NCBI RefSeq assembly: GCF_006517235.1
Contig: NZ_CP041188.1
Span: 2,604,001-2,668,000, forward strand
DNA from: Pseudarthrobacter sp. NIBRBAC000502772
Lineage (GTDB): Bacteria; Actinomycetota; Actinomycetes; Actinomycetales; Micrococcaceae
Direction of reading: 5' to 3'
DNA: 64,000 nucleotides
The notes under the pieces are model-generated. The model searched no databases. It worked only from the letters and a program-made list of their open reading frames with translations, and was not told the DNA's origin. Positions 1 to 6,740 of the stretch are shown one piece after another. The position numbers and the translations under genes were made by a program. The stretch's first letter is position 1. Each line of letters starts with the position of its first letter.

Positions 1-717
1 ATCACCGGCGCGGACGGCGCAGGCTTCTTTATCATCATGGCGCGTACGTCCGGAGAGCCCGGGGCGCGAGGCGGTGCGACAATGTTTCTCGCACCCGCCG
101 ACGCCAAGGGGATCGTGGTCGGCCGTCACGTGCCAACAACGGACCGATCAATGGTCGGCGGCCATTGCGAAGTGGCGTTCGAAGGCCTCACGCTGCCTGA
201 GGACGCCGTGCTCGGAGGAGTCGACGAAGGATTCGCCGGCGCACAGGTACGCCTCGGACCGGCCCGCATGACGCACGTCATGCGCTGGCTGGGGGCTGCC
301 GTACGGGCGCATGAGACCGCCGTCGAGTACGCCTCCGAGCGACGCGCCTTTGGCAGTACTCTTGGCGATCTGGGCCTGGCCCAGCACCTGATCGCCGAGA
401 ACGAAATTGAAATCGCCGCCACGCGGGCACTCTTGGACGTCGCCTGTGCGGCGCTGGACGCCGGGTCGCCGGCTGCGCAGGAAACGTCGATCGCGAAGGT
501 CTTCGGGGCCGAGGCGATTGACCGCATTGTGGACCGGGCGGCCCAGTTGTGTGGAGGGATGGGCGTTTCCGCAGACTTTCCGATTGCCCGGATTGCACGA
601 GAGGTGCGGCCGTTCCGTATCTACGACGGGCCGTCGGAGGTACACCGGTTCGCCATCGCGAAGCGCGCCGTGCGTCAGGGACGCGCTCGGGTCGCGACAC
701 GGGACGGTGTTGCGTGA
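1..717 (+). CDS. Acyl-CoA dehydrogenase, C-terminal part (gene starts before the window)
   Basis: Last 238 residues of an FAD-dependent acyl-CoA dehydrogenase, the enzyme that forms the 2,3-double bond of acyl-CoA in beta-oxidation-like pathways. The frame is open from base 1 (ITGADGAGFFIIMART, a middle beta-domain strand typical of the family), so the N-terminal domain and start lie outside; the first in-frame ATG at 37 is internal. The C-terminal helical domain is complete, with RRAFGSTLGDLG, QLCGGMGVSADFP and the end motif IYDGPSEVHR. The stop overlaps the next gene by four bases (GTGA at 714-717), so the two are probably translationally coupled. Family assignment is firm; the substrate is unknown, and the ligase and P450 downstream suggest a branched or unusual acyl-CoA. 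Confidence 0.93.
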   Translation: MTGADGAGFFIIMARTSGEPGARGGATMFLAPADAKGIVVGRHVPTTDRSMVGGHCEVAFEGLTLPEDAVLGGVDEGFAGAQVRLGPARMTHVMRWLGAAVRAHETAVEYASERRAFGSTLGDLGLAQHLIAENEIEIAATRALLDVACAALDAGSPAAQETSIAKVFGAEAIDRIVDRAAQLCGGMGVSADFPIARIAREVRPFRIYDGPSEVHRFAIAKRAVRQGRARVATRDGVA

Positions 718-1730
718 GCTCGACGCCGCACTTGGACTTGGAGGCCCTGGGCCTTTACTTCGATGCATTCGGGATCCAGCGGCTCGGAGCCCTGCAGGGA
801 GAGCTGATCTCCGGCGGACGCTCGAACCTGACGTATCGCGTCACCGACGGCCTGACGTCATGGGTGGTGCGTCGCCCGCCTGCCGCAGGACAGACAACGT
901 CAGCGCACGACGTCATCCGGGAGGCCCGGGTGGGACGCGCGCTGACGGGCACCGTGGTGCCGGTGCCGCCGGTCGTCGCACTGTGCGAGGACACGGCGGT
1001 GCTCGGGGTCCCATTCACGGTCACCGGGTGGGTCCAGGGCCGGATCGTCCGGGACAGGGATGAATTGGATGCGCTCAGCGATACTCAGGTTGGGGCTGTG
1101 TGCTCTTCCATGATGGACGTCCTCGCGGGACTTCACGATGTCGACCCGGCAGCCGTGGGTCTGGAAGGATTCGGGCGCCCCGAGGGTTTTGTGGCCCGGC
1201 AGGTGGCGCTGTGGCGCAGGCAATGGGACCGGGTGCGCACCCGTGAGCTTCCCGACGTCGAGCGCCTGCATGCACTGCTTTCAGAACGCGTCCCCGACTC
1301 CCAGGCATCGGGCATAGTTCACGGCGACTACCGCATCGACAATCTGATGCTCGACGACGGGAATCCCGCGAAGATTAAGGCCGTCCTTGACTGGGAGCTC
1401 TCCACGCTGGGAGACCCACGAACGGACGTGGCATTGATGTGCATCTACCGGCACCCGGCACTTGACGTTGTTTTGGGACTGCCTGCAGCCTGGGCTAGCC
1501 CGCGCATTCCTTCCGCCGACGATCTGGCACAGGCCTACGCCGACCGCTCTGGGCGGGACCTGGGCGATTGGCCGTTCTACCTCAGTCTCGCCGCGTTCAA
1601 ACTAGCCGTTATCTCTGAGGGCATCGCCCACCGGGCCCACGCCGGTGCTGATGCCAGCCGGAACGCGGCGCAGGCGGCGGAGGCCGTCCCTGACCTGATC
1701 AGCGCAGGGCTTGCCCACTTGCGGGCCTGA
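714..1730 (+). CDS. APH-fold phosphotransferase (ACAD10/11-like kinase family)
   Basis: 338-residue protein of the aminoglycoside-phosphotransferase/choline-kinase fold. GTG at 714 is taken as start because it overlaps the upstream stop as GTGA; an open frame runs back to 549 but lies inside the dehydrogenase gene. Motifs: an N-terminal glycine-rich loop (ISGGRSNLTYRV), the Brenner-type catalytic loop IVHGDYRIDNLML with Asp near residue 205, and DWELSTLGDPRTDVA as the metal-binding DFG equivalent. In bacteria this subfamily is commonly next to acyl-CoA dehydrogenases, and in animal ACAD10/11 the two are fused and process 4-hydroxyacyl-CoAs by phosphorylation. A role in hydroxyacyl-CoA metabolism is therefore likelier than antibiotic resistance. 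The role is inferred from family and neighbour, not shown. Confidence 0.85.
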   Translation: MSSTPHLDLEALGLYFDAFGIQRLGALQGELISGGRSNLTYRVTDGLTSWVVRRPPAAGQTTSAHDVIREARVGRALTGTVVPVPPVVALCEDTAVLGVPFTVTGWVQGRIVRDRDELDALSDTQVGAVCSSMMDVLAGLHDVDPAAVGLEGFGRPEGFVARQVALWRRQWDRVRTRELPDVERLHALLSERVPDSQASGIVHGDYRIDNLMLDDGNPAKIKAVLDWELSTLGDPRTDVALMCIYRHPALDVVLGLPAAWASPRIPSADDLAQAYADRSGRDLGDWPFYLSLAAFKLAVISEGIAHRAHAGADASRNAAQAAEAVPDLISAGLAHLRA

Positions 1731-1750
1731 CGCCAGCACGCAGGATTACG

Positions 1751-1788
1751 ACTAAGAACGGCCCGGCCGCGAGTTTCTTGGATTCTAG
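1751..1788. terminator. Left arm of a palindromic terminator split by IS30
   Basis: Bases 1751-1773 are the reverse complement of 4926-4948 with one mismatch, and the palindrome closes toward the middle with TTCTAG (1783-1788) against CTAGAA (4911-4916). Without the insertion this would be one long hairpin between the convergent phosphotransferase and acyl-CoA ligase genes, the expected place for a bidirectional terminator. The insertion sequence lies exactly between the arms. Confidence 0.75.
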
Positions 1789-1810
1789 GGGTCGTTGCAA
1801 CACCTGTTGG

Positions 1811-2264
1811 TTAGGTGGTTAGTAGTAAATCACGTAGACGCTCGGCTGGAGTATTCCAGCCGAGCGTTTTGCGTGGGCGTCCGTTGAGTTCCTGTGCGAC
1901 GTGTTCGAGGTCCTCAGGCCCGTAGACGGACAGGTCGGTGCCCTTGGGGAAGTACTGGCGCAGCAGCCCGTTGGTGTTCTCGTTCGAGCCGCGTTGCCAG
2001 GGACTGGCGGGATCGCAGAAATAGACGGGCATGTCGGTGGCAAGAGTGAAGGATTTGTGGGTGGCCATTTCCGCGCCCTGGTCCCAGGTCAGGGAGCCTC
2101 GCAGATGCTCCGGGAGGGTGGTCATGGTCTTGATGAGTCCGTCCCGGACAGTTTCGGCGGTGTGGTCATGTGGCAGGTGGACGAGCATCACATAGCGGGT
2201 GGTGCGTTCGACCAGGGTCGCGATCGCTGACTGGTTGTAGGCGCCGGTGATGAGGTCCCCTTCC
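1811..2264 (-). pseudogene. IS30-family transposase, C-terminal half (disrupted)
   Basis: Encodes the rest of the DDE integrase domain, beginning in this copy with [20 protein letters not shown] and continuing through TWDQGAEMA and [20 protein letters not shown] to [10 protein letters not shown]. The N-terminal part at 3720-4868 ends in PGHWE. Joining PGHWE to GDLITG restores the canonical family motif GHWEGDLI, whose Asp is the first catalytic acidic residue. The break lies between those codons, at the IS110 insertion. The apparent start at 2314 is IS110 sequence, not transposase. The rejoined protein would be about 530 residues. Confidence 0.88.
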
Positions 2265-2274
2265 TTACGGTGTT

Positions 2275-2465
2275 GTTGTGGGTGATTTCGGAGCTGTCGT
2301 AGTGTTTCGATCACCCTCGGGTGGTGGGTATGGCACAGATCTCCCTGCCGCTTGGACGGCTCACTGGGAATGGCCGCCCGCTGCCCGCCGATGACTCGAC
2401 CGCTGATTGAGACTTACGACATTGATCGTTGGGTAAGGACGTGCCGGCGTGGTTATCGACAGGGC
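2275..2465 (+). ncRNA. Candidate IS110 bridge RNA with target- and donor-binding loops
   Basis: The non-coding left end folds by eye into the known bridge-RNA layout. A 5' stem-loop forms from GGGTGAT (2280-2286) and ATCACCC (2310-2316). A target loop is closed by 2318-2324 with 2374-2380, and a donor loop by CGATGAC (2389-2395) with GTTATCG (2452-2458). In the target loop, CACTGGGAA (2362-2370) is the exact complement of the right target flank 3720-3728. In the donor loop, ATTGAGA (2406-2412) is identical to the element's right end 3713-3719, and GTAAGGA (2433-2439) is the complement of 2262-2268 across the left end. These are the guide positions and polarities expected for IS110. A left target guide (TCTCCCT, 2340-2346) is only partly matched. 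Confidence 0.78.
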
Positions 2466-2502
2466 CAACGGAAACTGGAGCCGATCGAAGGGACCGAAAG
2501 AC

Positions 2503-3705
2503 ATGACGGCATTTTGGGTAGGAATCGACGCGGGCAAAAGTGCGCATCATTGCGTCCTGATCGACCAGTCAGGGACGGTGCTGCTCTCGAAACGGGTCGA
2601 GAACGACGAAATCGTGCTGCTCGACCTCATAGCCACGATCGCGGAGATCGCGGCCGGTGCTGAGGTCTGCTGGGCCACGGATCTGAACGCCGGCGGCGCA
2701 GCCCTGTTGATTGAGTTGCTGGCCGCGCACGCGCAGCCTCTGATCTATATCCCCGGACGGATCGTGCATCACGCCGCAGCGACCTACCGAGGGGATGGCA
2801 AAACCGACGCGAAAGATGCCCGGATCATCGCGGACCAGGCACGCATGCGCACCGATCTCCAGCCCGTGCGCGATGCGGACCAGATCAGCACGGATCTGCG
2901 GCTGTTGACCGCCCACCGAACCGATCTGGTCTGTGACCGGGTCCGGGCGATCAACCGTCTCCGGGCCACCTTGCTGGAATACTTCCCTGCACTCGAGCGG
3001 GCGTTCGACTACTCCAAGAAGGCCCCCCTGATCCTTCTGGGCGGCTACCAGACCCCCGAGGCCATCCGACGGATAGGTCTGACCCGGCTCGCCGGCTGGC
3101 TCAGAAAACGCGGCGCCCGGAACAGCGCCAAGATGGCAGCGAAAGCCCTTGAGGCAGCGAACTCCCAGCACACGGTCCTGCCCACGCAATCCATGGGCTC
3201 GGCACTCGTCGTCCGCCTGGCCGAGCAGATCAGCGCCATCGATGCAGAGATCGCCGACGTCGATGCCCAGATCACGGACCTCTTCCGGCAGCATGAGAGC
3301 GCCGACGTTCTGCTGAGCATGCCGGGATTCGGCCCCATACTTGCAGCAACTTTCCTCGCGAACATCGGCGGCAACCTGGACGGCTTCGACTCCGTCGACC
3401 GGCTCGCCAGCGTCGCCGGCCTTGCGCCGGTCCCACGCGATTCCGGACGGATCAGCGGCAACCTGCACCGACCCCGGCGGTTCAACCGCAGACTCCTCCG
3501 AACCTGTTACCTCGCCGCCCTCTCCAGCCTGAAAAACAGTCCCGCATCCAGAACCTACTACGACCGGAAACGCGGGGAGGGAAAGTCACACAAACAGGCG
3601 CTCATCGCCCTGGCCCGACGCCGCATCAACGTCCTCTGGGCCATGCTCCGCGACCACGCCGTTTACCGAGAACCAGCCACCGTCAGCGGCGTCCAGGCTG
3701 CTTGA
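2503..3705 (+). CDS. IS110-family recombinase (DEDD transposase)
   Basis: 400-residue recombinase. The start at 2503 is chosen over 2449 because MTAFWVGIDAGKSAHHC matches the family N-terminus, GAAGGGA precedes it, and the upstream codons fall in the guide-RNA region. The N-terminal RuvC-like DEDD domain shows GIDAGK (first Asp), a second acidic residue around VCWATDLN, and DGKTDAKDARIIAD with the paired Asp. The C-terminal transposase_20 domain carries LLSMPGFGPILAATFLANIG and the catalytic serine region near GLAPVPRDSG. It is full length with no frameshift. It acts with the bridge RNA to join element ends to a guided target. Confidence 0.93.
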   Translation: MTAFWVGIDAGKSAHHCVLIDQSGTVLLSKRVENDEIVLLDLIATIAEIAAGAEVCWATDLNAGGAALLIELLAAHAQPLIYIPGRIVHHAAATYRGDGKTDAKDARIIADQARMRTDLQPVRDADQISTDLRLLTAHRTDLVCDRVRAINRLRATLLEYFPALERAFDYSKKAPLILLGGYQTPEAIRRIGLTRLAGWLRKRGARNSAKMAAKALEAANSQHTVLPTQSMGSALVVRLAEQISAIDAEIADVDAQITDLFRQHESADVLLSMPGFGPILAATFLANIGGNLDGFDSVDRLASVAGLAPVPRDSGRISGNLHRPRRFNRRLLRTCYLAALSSLKNSPASRTYYDRKRGEGKSHKQALIALARRRINVLWAMLRDHAVYREPATVSGVQAA

Positions 3706-3719
3706 CAACAGCATTGAGA

Positions 3720-4868
3720 TTCCCAGTGGCCTGGCACGGCGCGATCCTCGATCTCGGGCGGGCGCTCGGAAATCATGATCATCGGGTCCACGAACCTGGG
3801 CGTGCGTTGCTCGCCGGTGCGGTGGGGTTTGCGGCGGGTCCGGCCGGTGCGCAGCGCTGCCTGGATCTCGCGTTTGAGTCCGCCTCTGGCCTGGACATAC
3901 AGGGCTTGATAAATCGTCTCTGGGCTCACACGCATCTCCGGGTTGTCGGGGAACTCTTCGACCAGCGCGTGGCTGATCTGCTCCGGAGACCAGCGTAGGA
4001 GCAGCTTGTCCTTCACGTAGTCACGGAGGTCCGACTCGCCAGCGAGTTTGGCCGTCTTGGGCCGCGCCCGCCGGGCAGCGGCATTCCGATGCGCCCCGTG
4101 CGGCAGGTAGCCCATCCGGGGATCGGTATTTCGGCCCAGCTCGCGGCTGATAGTTGACGGCGAACGGCCCAGGGAGTGGGCGATCGACCTGACCGAGGAA
4201 CCGGCGGTCTGCAGGTCCCGGATCAGCTCCCGTTCCTGCACGGTCAGGAACCGCGGATCGATAGATTTCTCCAACGCTGATACCGGTACGGGGACCAGGG
4301 CCGTTACGGCGGGAGGGGTCATGGTGGTCACACCACGTTTGTAGTCGACGATTCGGCCATCCGGGTAAATGCGTCGGCCGCCGGACTTACGGATTCCCTG
4401 GTCCCACTCTTCGGCGGTCCGGAGATGTATCCCGACCGCTGCGGCAGCTTTCCGCCGACTCACGCCGGTCTTGCGCAGCCGGAAGTACTCATCCCGCCCT
4501 GGGTGAGGACCCACCCCCGTTTTGCCATAACTTTTCAGCCCGGCTTTACGGACCCAACCGGCACACGTTGCCGGATGCAGTCCCAACTCCCGTGCAGCCT
4601 GCGTGGTGCTCTTGACGCGGTCGAACACGACGAAGAACTGAGCCTTCTGTGCAGGCGTGTATTTCCTCTGGTCAGCCTTCCGATCCCGTGGGACCCGCTC
4701 GGCGAGCCGAGACTTATGGACCCACTGGTAGCACGTCATCTGCTTGAAGCCGAGCTCCGATGCGGCCGCGCTCACACTCCCACACCGATCCAACACCGAA
4801 AAGAACTGAGCCTTCTGCTCCGGCGTGTATTTCCTCCGGCCGGCAGCTTCTTTCGTTAAAGACAACAC
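3720..4868 (-). pseudogene. IS30-family transposase, N-terminal half (disrupted)
   Basis: Carries DNA-binding repeats (two related modules RKYTPEQKAQFF and RKYTPAQKAQFF), then the IS30 helix-turn-helix (LTVQERELIRDLQTAG, SVRSIAHSLGRSPSTISREL) and the start of the integrase domain, ending at PGHWE where the IS110 element is inserted. Beyond the junction the frame reads 18 foreign residues to a stop at 3663. The start is uncertain: GTG at 4868 is used; a TTG at 4904 lies inside the terminal repeat. The doubled N-terminal module makes this a long IS30 transposase. Confidence 0.85.
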
Positions 4869-4910
4869 GGTCGTTGCAACTCCCAAAAATTCTGGGTGTT
4901 GCAACGACCG

Positions 4911-4948
4911 CTAGAACCCGCCTTTCTCGCAGCCGGGCCGTTCTTAGT
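4911..4948. terminator. Right arm of the IS30-split palindromic terminator
   Basis: Partner of 1751-1788. Bases 4926-4948 are complementary to 1751-1773 with one mismatch. On this side the arm still lies just downstream of the acyl-CoA ligase stop, but it can no longer pair across 3.1 kb in a short transcript. Confidence 0.7.
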
Positions 4949-4973
4949 CTGCCCACCCGGTCCGGGTGGGCAG
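4949..4973. terminator. Hairpin after the acyl-CoA ligase gene
   Basis: CTGCCCACCCGG (4949-4960) is perfectly complementary to 4962-4973, only a few bases from the ligase stop at 4978. The tight GC-rich palindrome suits a transcription terminator for the minus-strand ligase transcript, and may now be the main one since the neighbouring hairpin was split by IS30. Confidence 0.6.
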
Positions 4974-4977
4974 ATGC

Positions 4978-6585
4978 TCATTCGTGTCGGGCGGACGCCT
5001 GGGCCGTGCGCAGGCTGTTCTTGTCGAGTTTCCCGACGCTGGTGCGGGGGATACTCGTGGTGAACGTCCAGCGTTCCGGAATCCACCACTTGGCGACGCG
5101 GCCGAGGAGGAAGGCGGCCAAGTCCTCCTGATTCACGGACGCGCCCTCTTCCGTAACGACGAACGCGTGCGGACGCTCCTCCCACTTCGGGTCGGGCACG
5201 CCGATCACGGCGACCTCCCGGACCGCAGGGTGCTCGGCGATGGCGCTCTCGAGTTCTACGCTCGAGATCCACTCACCGCCGCTCTTGATGCCGTCTTTCA
5301 GCCGGTCCTTGAGCTCCACCCAACCGCCAGGGTGGATGACCCCCTGGTCTCCGGTGCGCAACCAGCCCTCCCGGAACTTGGTGTCGTCATCCAATGCGAT
5401 GTACGCGCCCGTGATCGTGTTGCCGGAGAGTTCCACCTCGCCGATCGAGGTTCCGTCCCATGGCTGGACGGCGCCGTCGAAGCCGACAACCCGGGCATGG
5501 ACGCCGGGCAGTAGGCGCCCGGTCCGCGTGGCCCAGGCGGAGGCGTCCGCGTCGGCGGAGCCGGCGGGCGGGCGGGAGTAGGTCAGGAGCGGGGAGGTCT
5601 CCGTCATTCCCCAGCCCTGCAGCAGTGTGACGCCGTTGTTCTCGAGGATCTCGCGGGAGAGGGCCTGCGAGAGCTGCGAGCCTCCCGAGACTGCCACCCG
5701 GAGAACCGTCAGGTCGACGCCGTGATCGTGGGCGTAACGGCCAAGCTGGCTCCAGATCGTCGGGACAGCCGCGAGCATGGTGGGACGGGTCCGGTGGATC
5801 ATCGCCGCGAGGTGCGGAGCCTGGAGGAACCGTCCGCTCATGACCAGGCCCGAGCCGGCCCACCATGCGGCGTGCACCCAGCCCCACGCATTGGCATGGA
5901 ACATCGGGACGACAGGGAGAGCCCGGTCCGCGTCAGAGAATCCGTAGACGCTGCCGGTCGAGATCATCAATGTATGGAGCACTGTAGAGCGGTGGCTGTA
6001 CGCCACGCCTTTGGGTTCGCCTGTCGTCCCCGTGGTGTAGCAGAGAACGGCAGCATCGTCCTCGTCGATCTGCGGGAACACGTCAAGAGGCGCTGCGGCC
6101 GCGACCAGCGTCGCATAGTCGTGCACGGCCACACCATAGGTGGCCAGCTCCGCCGGCGCCTCTCCTATGACCACCACGTCGGTGATGCTGGGCACCTGGG
6201 GCAGGAACTCCAAAAGGAGCGGAACCAAATCGGCGTCGACGATGACGGCGCGGTCTCCGCCATGCTGCGCTATGTATGCCAGCTGCGAGGAGTGCAGCCG
6301 GAGATTAAGGGTGTGGAGGACCGCACCCATCGAGGGGATCGCGAAGTATGCCGCCACGTGGTGCGAGGTGTTCCAGCACAGCGTAGCGACTACCTCGCCC
6401 TGGCCGATGCCGAGACCCCTCAGGGCACCAGCCAGACGGCGGCCCTCGGCAGCGACGTCCGCGAACGTGCGGTCACGGTAGACGCCGTCGACGTAATCGG
6501 TGACTGACGCTTCGCCATGGCAGCGTTCGCCATGCTCAAAGATGTCCGCGATGGACAGTGGGTGACGCTGCATCGTTGCACGCAT
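4978..6585 (-). CDS. AMP-forming acyl-CoA ligase (fatty-acid/medium-chain type)
   Basis: 535-residue member of the ANL superfamily. It activates a carboxylic acid as acyl-AMP and transfers it to CoA, releasing AMP and PPi. Start at 6585 (MRATMQRHPLSIADIF) is chosen because AAGGAGG lies six bases upstream; the frame stays open to 6657 without a ribosome site. Motifs: the P-loop YTTGTTGEPKGVAYSHRS, the second core motif QGWGMTETSPLL, GWLRTGDQG, and the C-terminal lid ending in IPRTSVGKLDKNSLR with the catalytic lysine. The N-terminus resembles long-chain ligases of terpene and cyclic-acid pathways. A palindrome matching two others near the TetR gene lies 54 bp upstream, suggesting shared control. 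Substrate unknown. Confidence 0.92.
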   Translation of the reverse strand: MRATMQRHPLSIADIFEHGERCHGEASVTDYVDGVYRDRTFADVAAEGRRLAGALRGLGIGQGEVVATLCWNTSHHVAAYFAIPSMGAVLHTLNLRLHSSQLAYIAQHGGDRAVIVDADLVPLLLEFLPQVPSITDVVVIGEAPAELATYGVAVHDYATLVAAAAPLDVFPQIDEDDAAVLCYTTGTTGEPKGVAYSHRSTVLHTLMISTGSVYGFSDADRALPVVPMFHANAWGWVHAAWWAGSGLVMSGRFLQAPHLAAMIHRTRPTMLAAVPTIWSQLGRYAHDHGVDLTVLRVAVSGGSQLSQALSREILENNGVTLLQGWGMTETSPLLTYSRPPAGSADADASAWATRTGRLLPGVHARVVGFDGAVQPWDGTSIGEVELSGNTITGAYIALDDDTKFREGWLRTGDQGVIHPGGWVELKDRLKDGIKSGGEWISSVELESAIAEHPAVREVAVIGVPDPKWEERPHAFVVTEEGASVNQEDLAAFLLGRVAKWWIPERWTFTTSIPRTSVGKLDKNSLRTAQASARHE

Positions 6586-6632
6586 CTCTTCCTCCTTCGG
6601 ATGGGCTCCGTCACCGGACCCGGATAAATGGA

Positions 6633-6661
6633 ACTCACAGACCGTATGAACGGTCAATCAA
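6633..6661 (-). promoter_or_regulatory. Predicted TetR operator upstream of the acyl-CoA ligase
   Basis: The 18 bp at 6639-6656 read on the minus strand as TGACCGTTCATACGGTCT. It is the third copy of the palindrome TGACCGTACGTACGGTCA found beside the TetR gene and P450 (10346-10363, 10402-10419). On the minus strand TTGATT abuts its left edge, as TTGACT does at the P450 promoter, so the operator would lie in the promoter spacer. The -10 (GTGAGT) is poor. Confidence 0.65.
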
Positions 6662-6740
6662 TATTTCGACGCCGGATCCCTCCCCTTCTGCAGGCAGGAA
6701 ACGCGGCGGGTCCGGCGGCCCTGGTAAGCAGGGGACTTGC

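Larger units (their letters stand above)
2265..3719 (+). mobile_element. IS110-family insertion sequence inserted in an IS30 transposase
   Basis: About 1.46 kb between IS30 codons. TTCC occurs at both junctions (2261-2264 and 3720-3723), so the exact breakpoint and core are ambiguous within four bases. There are no terminal inverted repeats, as expected for IS110. The layout is a 238-bp non-coding left end, one recombinase gene, and a right non-coding end of only 14 bp. That matches the IS110 group proper, in which the guide RNA is encoded upstream of the recombinase, rather than the IS1111 group. All parts look intact, so mobility is plausible. Confidence 0.88.
1790..4909. repeat. Terminal inverted repeats of the IS30 element, with an extra inner copy at one end
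   Basis: Fifteen bases at 1790-1804 match the reverse complement of 4895-4909. A third copy of the outer 12 bases lies inside the right end at 4869-4880 (GGTCGTTGCAAC), inverted relative to 4898-4909, so the transposase-proximal end can fold into a 12-bp hairpin with a 17-base loop. The inner copy lies next to the probable transposase start and could be a regulatory or decoy binding site; that role is inference. Confidence 0.75.
1789..4910 (-). mobile_element. IS30-family element, interrupted by an IS110-family element
   Basis: Ends are defined by terminal inverted repeats: 1790-1804 (GGTCGTTGCAACACC) is the exact reverse complement of 4895-4909. CTAG flanks the element on both sides (1785-1788 and 4911-4914), a possible 4-bp target duplication at a TTCTAGAA palindrome. 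Removing the inner element leaves about 1.66 kb with one minus-strand transposase. IS30-family elements are known to favour palindromic targets, and this one lies in the centre of a terminator hairpin. The transposase is split, so the element should be inactive unless supplied in trans. Confidence 0.85.

Noticed and set aside
714..1730. Aminoglycoside resistance gene
   Set aside because: The APH fold is present, but the overlap with an acyl-CoA dehydrogenase fits the ACAD10/11-type metabolic kinases better.
2569..3468. Long minus-strand ORF of 299 codons opposite the IS110 recombinase
   Set aside because: It is the antisense shadow of a clear recombinase, has no family motifs, and reflects high-GC codon bias.
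5722..6507. Plus-strand ORF of 261 codons opposite the acyl-CoA ligase
   Set aside because: Shadow frame of the ligase; composition is arginine-rich and without motifs.
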